A stretch of DNA of 64,000 bases from Neostapfia colusana (lineage: Eukaryota; Streptophyta; Magnoliopsida; Poales; Poaceae). Below the pieces are notes generated by a model that was given only the letters and a program-made list of their open reading frames with translations, searched no databases and was not told the DNA's origin. Below, in pieces: positions 22,102-34,755 of the stretch. The position numbers and the translations under genes were made by a program. The number at the start of each line of letters is the position of its first letter. Positions within the stretch are counted from its first letter, which is position 1. The DNA is taken from positions 94,228,780 through 94,292,779 of the forward strand of contig JASWHV010000009.1 in NCBI GenBank assembly GCA_030760725.1. Reading direction: 5' to 3'.

Positions 22102-23604
22102 TGTGACACCCGGTTCCGAAAATGAATCAAGTGAATGCATATGTGTGCCCAGGATGTTGATCACATATACACATGTATTCCACAAACTGAAATTCAGAAT
22201 GTAACCACGACCGAATAATGTTTAAGTACTTTATTACATTGACTCAATGTCTCACTCATGAATATGTATTTTATTTTTGCAGCGGAAGATTCTAACGACA
22301 GCGGAAATAACTAAAGACAGCAGGCTCCATCTTCAACTCCACAGGCATGTTGACGGTAGTGCGCACGCCTAGTACTCCACATGTTCCTCGAAGTACTCTT
22401 CTCCTATTGCTGATGTATATCTGGTAATGCAAAGGTAAGTACATGACGTACTCAGCAAGTGCGGGAAAAGTATAACGTGTAGCTCACAACAACGTAGGCA
22501 ATAAAAAGGTTCATTGCAGCAAGCAATTTTTTTCACAAATATGGTAAAAACAGCAACTATTTCTAGGTGAGTTTAATCCCATCATAACCAAGTTATTCAT
22601 CAACAATCCTTCATCATAATTAACCATATATCAAGTCTCAACCAGCCAATAATTATCCTCAAATTCATCTCATACTAATAAATATTCATAACCACATCAT
22701 TTTCATGTAACCGAAACCAAACTCATTGTCATGACTCAAAACAGTACCAAAACCAATCCCAATGACCATACCACAACCATACCAAATAACCATCCTAAAT
22801 TTTGCCTCTAATCATGGAAGTTGGCAAGGTACTTGCGACCGGAAGCATGGCTATCATGATAGTTTTACACTCGGCGACTAGAAAGAACCTCCATTATACC
22901 AGTACACAACCGTCCGTGTATGGCCAAGAGATCACAAAATATCCTTTACAAATGGGCTACTAGGATGTACGGACCCACTGAAGTTTCACCGGCAGGCTCG
23001 AATCTCCATTCTCCCACCCACGGGCCCCCTCTTGTGCCATGCAGTTCCCAGAGCAGTCCTCATCGAATCCCATTCCCCGCGCCATCCAACGGTCCATAAC
23101 AAGGTAGCAATACACCTAATTAGTCAGCAAAGCCGCACCCATATTTGGCCTTGTGGTGGCACTTTTTTCCTGGCATGTGCTCGCATAAACCGGTGTTAGA
23201 TCTATGGCAAGCAAACCACCATCTCATTCAGCAACATCCATGAACCAAGCTCGCCTAGATCTCCCTGATTCCATGCTCATTAACATCATCAAGTTCTCAT
23301 CATCTTTATTCATATGAGTGCAGTAGCTAACAAGTTTTATTTCAGCTTCCTGTATCCCGTAAATTAAGCGAAGCAAAAAGGAAAACGACCTTACCCGACT
23401 CATCAACTTTCCCTGCGACAAGGATGGTTAACAAAACTAGTAAACTCCTATAAAAGGGTGTCCCATCAGTTGACACAAGCATATGAGTTTTTGCAAGCAA
23501 AACAGTTTTGAAACATAGGATCAGTATGTTTAAGGGGCAATTGCCTTGCTCCCGCTGTTTGTGTTGCTCAAGCGTCTCGAAGTCTTGGTGCTGTAGCTCC
23601 TCGT
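22102..23604 (-). repeat. A2 5' LTR, first segment (U5/R side)
   Basis: Begins TGTGACACCCGG in plus orientation and matches, inverted, the solo A-type LTR (43270-44852). It is interrupted by element C at 23604; the sequence resumes at 37385-37390. No coding content. Confidence 0.87.
23600..23604. repeat. Left TSD of element C (CTCGT)
   Basis: Equals 37385-37389. Joining across the element restores the A-type LTR sequence seen uninterrupted near 43290-43300 (inverted). Confidence 0.88.
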
Positions 23605-26299
23605 TGTGGGGACCCCGTCCCGATAGTCCATGAATCGCATTGGGTGGTGCCGTGCGATGCGGTACCTAACAGCACATCACCAAAAAACACACATACACCA
23701 AAATATATGTCTTTAATACATATTATTGTCACATTTTTACAAATAATGTACAAGTGTACATTGCAGTGGAAGATAAGCATACACTCACGGACTATAGCCT
23801 ATGCTAAGAAAAATGAAGCCATCCTACCCGCGGATGCTTCACACTAGCACCACATCAAACCCGGCGGCGTGAAGGGTTCCAAGCGAGACTCACACCGTTC
23901 ACTGGGTGCTGCCCCGCTCGGCTCTCCCTTCCTCCCTAACGTTGCGTTATGCAAAACAATGGATCTACAAAACGTGAGCTTATGCTCAGCAAGTCTTAAC
24001 CGACAACCTACACGTGCAACTCTACATGCTGAAAATAGAAGGCTGAATAGAGAAGTTTGCATAAACTATGAACTTGAGCTAATGGAGAGTCCTTACTTCA
24101 AGTTTTTAGCAACTTTTCTAACCATCGCAAAATTTACATCGAGACTCCATAATCAAACAAGAAACGCTTCATCTTGATGCCACTTGGCCGAGGAGAAAGT
24201 AAATTTTAGTGAGCTACCCTAGACCCATACAGACCTTGCACCATCAACGCCGAGACTCCACAATCAAACAAGAAACGCTTTGTCTCGACGCTACTAGGCC
24301 AAGGTAGAAAGTAAATTTAGTGAAGATGTTGATTATCCCTCATCTCCAATATGAGGATTACTCATGAATCATATTAACTTTTCCCAGTTTCTTACTGCGT
24401 CATGACTCAGTGTACAAGTATGCTCACTACCGCGAGTGACGGTGATTCAAATCAAAAACACCCGGCTGATACGACACATACGCCCATCTGAGACCGGTGA
24501 TCAAACGATCCCCTCAACATCATATGTAGCAACCTTTCAGACGATACCCAAATATCGAACCGGTCCCACCGACTTGGATTAAGTCTCACTATGGCAAACC
24601 TTCATAGAGCCGACTTCTCTATCCTTTCAGCATCTGCATAAGACGGTGGGGATTGCCTCGACATCCAGGTTAACATGTTACATCGGTTTCCTGGGTCCCA
24701 TATTGCCAGTATGCACACTGTACACAACTCAAACTTGTCTAGCGGGGCCCCACACGAGAATGGGCCTTAATCGACTCAGACAGAGACTAGGTTCACAGGA
24801 CCACGTCCTTGAGCCTTCCATCCATACTGTCCGGTCTCCATTCCCAACTAAGAGGATCAATTCCCAACTCTTCTGATTGATCCCCCTTACTCCCGGTTCA
24901 CGAGTAGGAAACGACCTACTCGAGTTATGCCTCTTTTAATCCACTTTTGTTAACTTGAGAACAGCAGTTATAATAAGTGGTAACCTACTCTAAATCAAAC
25001 TCCAATGTTTTTCTGGGTCATGCATGTGGAGTGTCGCACAAACCTAGCCATAATGCAAAACTAATATTCTAGACAATATAAAGTGTATACAAATTAAAAC
25101 TTGTAAATTTGGATGCAAACCGGGGCTTGCCTTAGTGTTGATCCCGACTAAGGTTTCTGTCAATAGGAGCAAGTTAGCAGCCTCCAAAGTCTTTGCGTGA
25201 ATGCCCTCTACAGAAATGATCAATATAAAGGATGTGTCACATTATGAAATAATGTTCTATATACAAACTATAGAAACAAACTATATGCAAACAGAGGATT
25301 CTAGGGTTGAAATTTTTACAGAAGCTTCCTAATATCATGATAGGGCTATGGTAAACTTTTCAGAAGCTTTTGAGGAAGGAGACGGCCACAAAAATTCTTG
25401 GCCGATTTAACCTTCAATGATTTCTAGGAATTTAATTAAACTTGGTCTTATGGAGAAATTTGGTATCCTAATAGGTTTGGACCTAAGGATTGCTAGGAAA
25501 ATTTGTTCCAAAATTTTCTAAGTCTTCTACTGGCCAGAATGAAGGATTGGACTGCAATTCTATTTTCTGGAATTAGGTTCAGTGTTTTTTTCAGCCCATT
25601 TTTTTTCTGGAATGTAGACAAGGAACCGCCCTGGGGAGCATGCATGCAGGCAGCTCGCTGGAGATTCTTCTCCCCCTCGGTGTCACTCTCACAGAGAAAG
25701 AAACTTCCTTGTGTGTCTGCCTCATTGACCTGCAGGTCCCACCGGCACAGTGGCTCCTAAATTCAAATTAATTTTTAATTTGAATCTGTGGATAATTCAA
25801 ACTGTGGAAACAACGTCGCACGGAGGAAAGTATTCAGTTGTTTGTGTGAGCAGAGAAACGGCAATTGAGTTGTGGAGCTATTGTGGCTAACGATCAACAA
25901 AGCCGTGGAATTGCATGCCTTCTGGAACAAGGCATGAGCAGCAGCTCAATGGCTGCCTCGGTGGCGAGCTTGCAGAGAAGGAAACACTGAGGGTTCTCGG
26001 TTCCCATGATGTGCGGGTCCCAACAAGTCTCCCCCTCCAAACAACCGTGGCTCCATAATTCAAATTCAAAAGTTGCAGTAAATTCCAAAATTTGAATTTG
26101 ATTTCCGTGGAGTTAACTCTCACTTGTGCTCCTGTTTGAAACGCCGGGTTTATTCCCTTTTTGGCTAGTTTTCTTTTGTAGCCCTTCCATTATTTTATGT
26201 AGCCGGGTTTCAAATTTGACAACCCTAATTACAAGTGATTTGACCCTGTGGATGAAATTCCAACGAGAAGCTAGGCTTGCTGAAATTAGGGATTTTACA
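23605..26299 (-). repeat. 3' LTR of C
   Basis: 2695 bp, TGTGGGGACC to GGGATTTTACA. Matches the other C LTR at both ends, but a central block (about 25120-25620) has no counterpart there. It also has a 40-base segment near 23780 and a 28-base segment near 25710 that the other copy lacks. Confidence 0.88.
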
Positions 26300-26317
26300 A
26301 TCCTCCCTCCTTAAAAG
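26300..26317 (-). other. Polypurine tract of C
   Basis: Minus strand TTTTAAGGAGGGAGGAT abutting the LTR start TGTAAAATCCC. Closely similar tracts serve D and E. Confidence 0.8.
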
Positions 26318-26760
26318 AATCTCGTCCCGAGATTAGTAAAAAGAACCAGATAGAAAGAAAGTTACTGGTTATAGTTTGACAACAGTTCCGGGCAATTCAT
26401 CAAAATGAAAACCCTTGATTTCCCATGTAACCTCGTCGTTGGTGTGGTTATTCCACACAACCTTGTAGAACCGCAACGATCGACACCTTGTTGCATGAGT
26501 CTTTGTGTCTAGGATTTGTACCGGTTTCTCGTGGTTGGTGAGATCTGGTTTACGGTTTCCATGCCTCCTAAAAGAACCTCTGTTGGCTCCTTCAAACATT
26601 CCCTTATTTGTGAGACATGAAAGATGTCATGGATGCCCGGCAATTATGTGGGTAGCCTCAAACAATATGCTACCTGTCCACAGCTTTCCGTGATGAGAAA
26701 CGGACCAACAAAATGGGAAGCTAGCTTTCCTTGACCCTGAATCGATGAATTCCTTTCATC
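26318..26760 (-). pseudogene. pol: C integrase C-terminal remnant
   Basis: On the minus strand, codons around 26575-26640 give HDIFHVSQIRECLKEPTEVL, and the 76-codon open frame below it includes EKPVQILDTKT and the chromodomain-like FYKVVWNNHTNDEVTWEIKG ending near 26369. Equivalent segments in D read FYKVLWSNHSVDEVTWESEG, so C belongs near the D/E group. The catalytic core is missing or too decayed to see. Confidence 0.75.
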
Positions 26761-28282
26761 GGGGATACTCGGAAACAGACTTAATCTCCGACTTTCAAAA
26801 TACTAGGGTCGGCATTAACACATTAACTAATTGAAGTTACTCTGAATTACCAAGGTCAGTTTCCCCCTTACTTAGCATGGAGGCTACAAATGAGCCATTC
26901 GCATTCTCGTGCCTCAGGGTTCACGTAGTCAGGTGCATATGGTACCAATGCTCGTGGCATCCCTCCCTCCTTGTATCTATACTAGAAACTCCTTGAGCTT
27001 CCACTGGATTATTCCAGAAAGAACATGCTACGCAAGGCATGTCTTCTGGAATTACGTCCATGTGAGCTGATGTCCAGCTGGTAGGGATGCGAGCTGATTT
27101 GCCCACCAGGTAGGGGCGGAACTGTGAAGTTGTTGCGCCACGTATAGTACTTTCAGATGTTTGATGCATTGAAGCAACTCAAACTTAAACTCTATGGTAC
27201 GAATCTAGTTATCCGCCACCAGAGGATTCTCGGCCTCTATGATGACCACTGGTTGAGTTGACAACAACTCAAAGTATGAGCTCGTTTTAGGTTGGCGAGA
27301 GCCTTCGTCTTGACATCCCTCTTGATGGTATGGTTAGTTACCACCACCACGACCTTGTCAGTTGGCTTGAATCTTTACTGTCCTAATCTTGACATGGATA
27401 ACTAATACTTGTACGGATCAACTGAGTCCTTAGAAACTTAGTGTAGTACTTCCCAAAACCTGAGTCAAGATGTTTGGTGAGATTACATAAGGAATCGGTA
27501 ATCTCGCCTCAAATTGGCATCTTGACCATTTAGTCAAAAACCGATTGCTTTGCCTGAACATAAGAGCAGTCACAAGTCAATTTCACTTATGTTATCAACA
27601 TAGCAAAGACCCACTACATATGGTAACCATAAGGGTGTCAAAGTCACCATATAATATTTTAAGATTGTGTTCAAAGATTGTCGCGAGGTTGAGCAACCAA
27701 TCGGTAAACCCTGCGATTAGAAATTTTTCTAGTTCCGACAATTACGGTACTCGAAGCTAACAAGTCAGGGATGAAAGTTCAGAAAAATACAAGGGATGTT
27801 GAGTAATTAGTTTCCCTTGCATTACCCAAGGAGGTCGAATCAAGTAACTTGATCGATATTACAAGGATATGATAAGACAAAAGTTAGTAGACCCCACTTA
27901 ATGGTTTGAAGGCAGGTACAAAATCTTGCTCAGTATTATGGTATTTTATATTCTGTCTCATTATTCATGATGCATAATGATGCTGCACATGTGATATGGT
28001 GCAATGCATATGCACGTGGTATGGTGCAAAATGGTGCATATGTATGGTGCAACATGGTGCATATGTATCATGCATCATCTTGTATAGTTTGAGCAAGAGT
28101 TATCACAACAATTCAAACACGATTAAGAATCGTCTCAGACTTTGCAAGGTACAAATAACTTAGTCATGAAAGGTGCTAAACACGGAATGCCACTTCCATG
28201 TTGTGACCAAGTTTAATGGAATTATGTAAAATGTTTGACAAGATGGTTGGGAAATATTCCATGAAAACTTAGCTACTATGCG
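26761..28282 (-). other. C interior, decayed, possible pol debris
   Basis: No sustained reading frame on either strand. Fragments resemble decayed pol in base composition, but I cannot assign a domain. It contains a short GGTGCA-type repeat near 27970-28075, listed separately. Confidence 0.4.
27970..28077. repeat. ATGGTGCA/ATGCATATG short repeat
   Basis: About 100 bases made of imperfect, closely spaced copies of ATGGTGCA and GTGCATATGTAT. Looks like local slippage expansion inside decayed element DNA. Confidence 0.75.
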
Positions 28283-28287
28283 TTGAC
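28283..28287. repeat. Left TSD of solo LTR F (TTGAC)
   Basis: Equals 31813-31817. Confidence 0.85.
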
Positions 28288-31200
28288 TGTAAAATCCCAA
28301 AAGCTTAGTAGATGGAGCTGGAATTTACACCAAGGAAATGGGAGAGAGTTTAAACCTTTGAAAGGGAAGGTGTGAGCACCAAGTGCTATAATAACGTGTC
28401 ACAATGTCCAACACGAAGACCTAAATGTACAACATGGTTCTTCACACATCCACGGGGAGCCCCGTAAATTTTCAGCTCATTCGGGAAAGATTTCCTATTT
28501 GTTGGAATTTAAACGGGAGACAATTCGAATTTGAATTTGAACTTCAGTTTAAAATTCTGATTTCACTGAAATTCTAATTTGAGAGCACCATTGTGTTCCT
28601 CATATTCCTATTGGCTTGTTCTTCAAGTTTGATCAACTTTGGAGTTCATTTGCTAGCCCAAACAAAAATGGGAAGAAAAAGAAGAGGGAAAAGGGGCCCA
28701 CTGGTCAGAAGACTTAGACCCGAAGTCAATTCGTGCGAGTCACTCGGCAGCCGACGTTCACCGCGCGCCACCTTTCTCCAGCGCCCGTGCGAGGGGGACA
28801 CCGCACTTCTGTGCTGCGCCTGGAAGTACCGGTTGCTGCGATCACTACACGCTCAGGCCACGTGAACTCGTCCCCTCACTCCCATCTCCTTCGCTGGCCG
28901 AAGCAAGCAACCTCCGGTCAAACTCTCTGATCACCGGCGCCCGAGCGGCACAGGAACTTTCATGCCCGTCGAGCTACATGAAAAAGGTCCACCCCGTGGT
29001 GCTGATCACAACCGTGTCGACCTAGCTCCCTCTTTCGCATGATCGGCAGAGAATTTGGTCGATTAGTGCATCGGTGTTTTTAGAACCGAGCCACACGAAA
29101 TTCAGAAATTCGTAGCGATCAAGTTACCATCCACTGGACCGAGCTATAGACATAATCTAGACTCACCAACATTTCTCTAGGATCAAGAGCCATCGATCTT
29201 CATCGAGTCTTGGTGATGTTCTTCGAGATTTTTGCATCGGCGCCGATTTTCACCCTAGGTCGCCGATGAGCTCATAGTTGCAGCCTCGGTTGAGCTAATT
29301 TGAGCTCATGCCGGTGCTTAGGATGTCACCAGGGTGCTCTAGGGAGAAAGGCCGAAGTTTTTGACCCTCCTAGCACGAGTGCGACGCTGCCGGACTCCAA
29401 CCTCCACTGCCACCCGTCGCCGATAGGTTTCCGGTGACCGGGGTCCCCGGCCGACCACGGGGATGAGTTGCCCGTGGTCCAAAAGGGAGACGCGGCAAGT
29501 TTCCGGGCGGGAGAAGGTCGGAAAGTCAGGTTCCGAGGAGCTCGCCGGAGAACACCACCGCAGCGGGCCGTTGGCGCAAGGAGGAAGAAGGCACTGTATT
29601 GTGGGGCCCGCATACAGAGTTTAAACTTTTCTGCGATTTTCCAGTTTAGTTCAAACTTCAAATGCACACAACTTTTGCTAGGAACCTCCAAATTTAGTGA
29701 ACTAAATTTTTCTGAACTCAGATTTTTGAGTACTTTCCAGCAACACAAATTTCAGCTCATGAAACTTTATGGTTTTCCAGAATTAATTCCCTAAAATTTA
29801 AATTATTAGGAATTTTATCTGGAGAATTACTTTATGAAAAATTCTGAAATTTGGCTGAGAGGTTCATTGGAGAATCCTTGAGTCATATTAAAATTTTAAG
29901 GCCCATCCGAGTTCATTTAGTCCCCCTAATGGTGTGATTAAGTGAACAGCCCTGAGAAAATAGAAAAATGTACAGAAACATTTTTTCAGATTTTCCCAAA
30001 TCTTGTTTAGGGCATAACTTCCTCTAGGATTCTTCAAATGACATGAAACCAATTCCATTAGGACCATCTCAAATTCTAGTTTCCAGAAAGTAATGGTTGG
30101 ATCCATGAAAAACCCTGGAATTCCTTAGAGGCTCTAATATTGACCAAATAGGCTTTTATTTGTACAAAACTCAAATGAACTTTGTTTCAAATGAAACTTG
30201 GTCAGGACTCCGGTTAGAACCCTACCAAGCCACCATAAAAATTTCAGAACCAAAGTGGGGGGTCTATCTAGAGTATAGAAATTACTTATTCAGTTCTAAA
30301 CATTGCATTTGAATTGACATATAGTATATCGTTGACGTGTAGTCGCTGAAGGCGAGGAAACTCCGGAAGTGCTCGATTTCCTTCGTCCAGACGAAGCCCT
30401 AACCACTGACCAGCAGCAACAAGGCAAGCCCCAGTTTACATTGAACCATTTTACAAAGTTTTGCTTTTTTTACATACTTAGTGTGAGGTATATATATGTG
30501 CATTAGGTGTAGAATGGATGAGACCCCAAATGCATAACCAGATTTTCCTATAAGAGTGAGGGTATTGTCTAAGACCTCGAGTAGATAGGCTATGCTTAAT
30601 GATTCCTAGAACTTTGGTACAAGTCGAGTAGTTGGAATCTACTCGCGAGTTTAGGGTTGGAACACACGGGTTTGGTTCGAGTGATGAGAGATCACTTTAG
30701 TAATGAAAATGAGACTAGGCAGGGGCTAGGGCGCAGCAAGAGGAAGTCTTGTGTGCGCGGTCCTGTCCGTGTCGATTGAGGACCGATCCATGTGCGGCCC
30801 ACGCTGATCAAGTTTGAACGTACCGAAGGCATATCGGATATATGGGCCCCGGTAAACCGATGTAACCTAAACCTCCGGGCGTCGAGGCATAGCACACCGA
30901 TTTATAGGTGTAGGTTGAGGGCAGCAAGGTGGAAATCTGCTAATGGGCATAGAGAGATCCACCGTGTAGGGAACCACCTGTCCGTTTCTGTGCGACCGGT
31001 TTGACGTTTGGGCTGTTGGGTTAAAGGTTGTCTCGTACGACATCGAGTGAGCATGTTGTGCAGCTCCACGGGTGGGCGTACGTGACGTTCTCTTCGGGTG
31101 TCCCTGCAGGTGTATATCGAGTCGATTGACCGTCCCTCGTGATGAAGAGTACCACTTGGTCACTGAGTCGTGACGTAGGTTAATATATGAAATGTGATGA

Positions 31201-31812
31201 TTCAATATTGCTGTTATGATATAATTGTATTGCTACATGTGTGCCACCAAATATTTCTCACTAAATTTTATATTCATGAACTGTTAACTTGTGGCTAAAA
31301 TATGAAATAAGGATGAACCTGTAGGCGTGTCGAATTGCTGAAAATTTACCATCCCATGATCGTTGTACACTACATGTAGAGTTTCATGCCTAGGTGAGTC
31401 GGTTAAGTCTTGTTGAGCCATCGTTCTCATGGTTGCTTCTTAAGTGTTTTCAGGTGAGGAGCATCCCACAGACTCGGGTTACGAGTCCACCAGCGAGGGC
31501 TACCCTCCGTCGGGGACCACGGATGAGTGGGAGCCGTACACGCCGTGCTGAGCTGGAGAAGTGCAGCTAGTGTGGGTTGCCCTAGGGCTGGGCAACCGAC
31601 TTTTGCTAGGTAGATAGGCGTGAGTTGTACAAACTTAGCTTCCGCTGATGTAATATAAACACTAGTTTGCAACTGAAGTATTGTACTACTTTGTACATTT
31701 CAGTTGGTTTTCTATGTAATACAATATCGTTCTTATGATGTGTGCTGTCGGGTGTCGCATCGTGCGGCACCACCCTCTGCGATCCTGGATGAGCGGATTT
31801 CGGTCCGCCACA
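28288..31812 (+). mobile_element. Solo LTR F (3.5 kb) inside element C
   Basis: Starts TGTAAAATCCC and ends GGTCCGCCACA, flanked by TTGAC on both sides; no PBS, PPT or coding region. Its termini resemble the C LTR read on the minus strand. A central stretch (about 29610-30430) is similar to 52950-53780 of the E LTR. A solo LTR results from recombination between the two LTRs of an element. Small open frames within it show no protein similarity I can recognise. Confidence 0.85.
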
Positions 31813-32540
31813 TTGACTTCCCTTCTCTGTTCTCCTAAGTCTTCATTTAACATTTCAGTGTGAAGAATGAACAACTAGTCCTATCTCCTAGTTAGGACAT
31901 CACCCTACTGGCGTTGAGATTTCTAGAGTTGCCACAAATTGTGAGTTGCTAAATCTTCTTCTTCCTTTCAGTCTTGCGATTATGGTGAGCCTTTGTGGGT
32001 GCGTGGTGAAGACGTTGAAACTACATATTTCCTGATGATGACGGACCTTGTACTTAAACTTTGATTATTTGAAGGTGTAATTCCCTCTTGTTTCTTGGGG
32101 ATGTCATACTTTGGTGTATAACAAATGGTTGATCCATGCTTTGGTTTACTTGGATGTACTCCTCCCTCCTTAAGTTCCAAAGTAGGATATCGAGAACTTA
32201 ATCCATAATATTCTTATGGGAATGTAATGCACCCGATAACCTTTTAAAGCGGAAACTACACAGGGTTGATCAACGACTGGAGTGTTGTTGTAGTTTGTCT
32301 TCATCACTAGGGATGGTCTTGTAACTGTCCACCTTCTGTGGTTGAAGTCGACAATGATGCTATGCAGAGTACTAGGGCCCTGTTATGAACTTCTGAGAGT
32401 ATAAAAACACTCCTACTCACAACAAGTCATCCGTGCTTGGCCGATCAGCTTCCCGACAACTCGGTTCACAACTGACCGATCTGCACAAAAAAATCCATAG
32501 CAGCAGAATTAAGACCAGAGGAGGATACCAAAGTCCTGGA
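31813..32540 (-). other. C interior, left part of leader region
   Basis: Begins with TSD copy TTGAC (31813-31817). A 66-codon open frame on the minus strand (31980-32180) has no recognisable similarity. A CCTCCCTCCTTAAG block at 32160-32175 resembles the PPT region of these elements but is not next to an LTR; it may be a leftover from internal rearrangement. Confidence 0.4.
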
Positions 32541-33900
32541 TCACTTAGGTATATTTCCAACAGTTATTTATGTGACTCCATATAAGTTCAGGTTCAACAG
32601 ATATGAAGTTTGAAAGTTGATAGAAATTTCAGGGAGAATTTCAGCAGTACCCCACCCAGAGGTACCCACTTTGATTCAACTTTTTCCTACAGTTCCGAAA
32701 CCAGTTTGTCAAAACTCACAAATACAAAGTTGTAGCCTAACTCACCAGATTTCCAGAAATGTATCACGCAACCTTTGGTAAAATGCATACCGGCAGTGAT
32801 GATTCAAAACAAAAAGGTATCAAAATTGGACCAGCTTCTGTTCTATGGTTTAAAATCCTAATTTTACTTGTGAATCTGTGGTGGGAGTGAACAGAAAAAT
32901 TGAAAAATACTTCCATATCTTTCCAACAAGTGTGTATTTGCCTTCAACTAAGTTCTAGATCGAAAGTTATGAGCTTTTAGAGTCGACATAAATTCTGGAA
33001 GAATTTCAGCAGCACCTCCCCTGTATGTGCTCACTTTGAGTCAGCTTCTCCATACAGTTAGAAATGTATATGGACCAAACTCATAATTACAAAGTTGAAG
33101 AACAATTAATAAGATTTCTAGAATTGTAAGATTTCCCATTTTACAACTCTTATACAGGAAGTTATAAGCAAAACTCCAATCAGTACAGAAACTATGCACC
33201 GCCTTTGAGTACTCTGGACAGTTTCACTTGTACTGCAAATTTCACCCCTTTATAGGAGGATTCCGCCCTGTGGTTGAACATAAACATTGTAAAGAACTTC
33301 CCAGGATTTCCAAAAATGTATTTATATGACCTATTTGCATTCCTGGATGAAAATATATGATTGTTCAAAGTTAACAGAATTTTTTTGGCAGGATTTTGAC
33401 AGCACCTCCCCAGAGGTACCTAGTTTCAATCCACACTTCCAATTAATTCTGCCACAGTTTTGGCAAAACTTTGAATTACAAACTTGTAACATATCTCATG
33501 CAATTTCCAGAAATGTATCACAATACCCTTAAAGACTTTTCCACCGAGAGTTATGGTGGAATTACAGAGACTCTGTTTCGGTTCTACCCATTTGTAGCAC
33601 TTTTTGGTTTCTAAGGTTTTTGACCAACTTTAAGTGTGTTTCTGTCCTCGAGGTTTATAGAAAAGTTTTAGAGGACTTCTCCAATTTTCCACAACTGTAT
33701 CACAACCTACGATTGGTCTTTTGAACAATGAGTAACACCCTATGTAAGTTTCAGCAAAAATACTGTCAAAACAGGGGACTCTGTTTCTGGGTCTCTACAC
33801 TCACATATGCTTGAGTTGGTTTCTAAACAAGTTTTAACTACTTCATTTGGAATGTATTCATTCAAGGGTTAAATAATCTTCAAATTTATGAGATGAGTGA
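32541..33900 (-). repeat. Degenerate leader repeat of C, period about 0.37-0.39 kb
   Basis: Two landmarks recur: a CAGCA(C/G)...CCC...GGTACC-type phrase at about 32640, 33007 and 33398, and a TTTCCAGAAATGTATCAC-type phrase at about 32751, 33114, 33505 and 33690. Spacing is about 365 and 390 bases, with a half-step of 185. The E leader (55860-56400) has related phrases in the opposite orientation, as expected for the same leader on the other strand. Copies are strongly diverged, so the repeat is old. Confidence 0.6.
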
Positions 33901-34755
33901 GGTGTTGATGCAATTTCCATGATAATGCCGGTACTACGTTCTTCACAAAAGTAGAAAATCCTAACCGGATTACATCCAGCAAATACGTTCTATTAGTGGC
34001 ACTAGAATCGTTCACTTGCAAACGTGTTCTACTCGTAATACTGATACATGGTTAGTGTACCTGCAGAAAACCACTCAATAATGATGCACACATAGGGTTT
34101 CTCATTTCAGGTAGGTCCATATTATAATAAAAACATACGCCCCGTATCATTTCCATACGGGTCGTCCTTGAGGCAAGCCATGTCTCAAGGTACATGGTTG
34201 CATTTTCACACCACACCACGGGGAACCCAAGTAGAGCGCGAATGGGTCGTCACAGTTGGGAATTTTATCAACCCAACGGATACCACCTACTGCCCTGCAG
34301 GGCACGCCGATGGCGAGCGCTTCGTATGTCCACCTAGGCTACTTCTAGAAGAACACACTATCGTGTTACCAACCACACCATGGGGTTTCCACTTTCTTAC
34401 CTAATGCATGCCTGGGACCATCGTTTCATATGAGCTCAGGAACATAAAGAGTTGAAGAGTTTCATATTGATGTCTCACAACAAGCTATGAGATCTATACC
34501 CTGAACTACTTTCCTCGTTAGGGGAGCTAACCGAAATTGATCCGCATTTGTTGGCGTTCCTTTCCTCTTACCTGGTTGGCGGTGCATCGTTACAGAATAT
34601 AGTAACAAGTATGTTAGTTAGCCATCTTATATCACTTAGGCTAATAGTAAACCTTATGTGGGCCTAGTACTGAATCCTCACTCGTAAACTCTAAGTTTTT
34701 GAAAATACGTGTCTTTTCAGGTGCGCATTCCCCAATGCGGCTCTGATACCACACC
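33901..34755 (-). other. C leader, right part
   Basis: Non-coding. The stretch 34150-34420 is related, inverted, to 55370-55560 of the E leader (shared ACCACGGGGAACCCA-like and CACC(T/A)(C)...CCACC phrases). The PBS lies at its right end. A 78-codon plus-strand frame here is judged a chance frame. Confidence 0.5.
34739..34751 (-). other. C primer-binding site (initiator tRNA-Met)
   Basis: Minus strand TGGTATCAGAGCC, four bases inside the 5' LTR end. Confirms that C lies on the minus strand and that 34756-37384 is its 5' LTR. Confidence 0.9.

Noticed and set aside
34168..34404. A 78-codon plus-strand frame in the C leader
   Set aside because: Antisense to C and not kept in the related part of the E leader.
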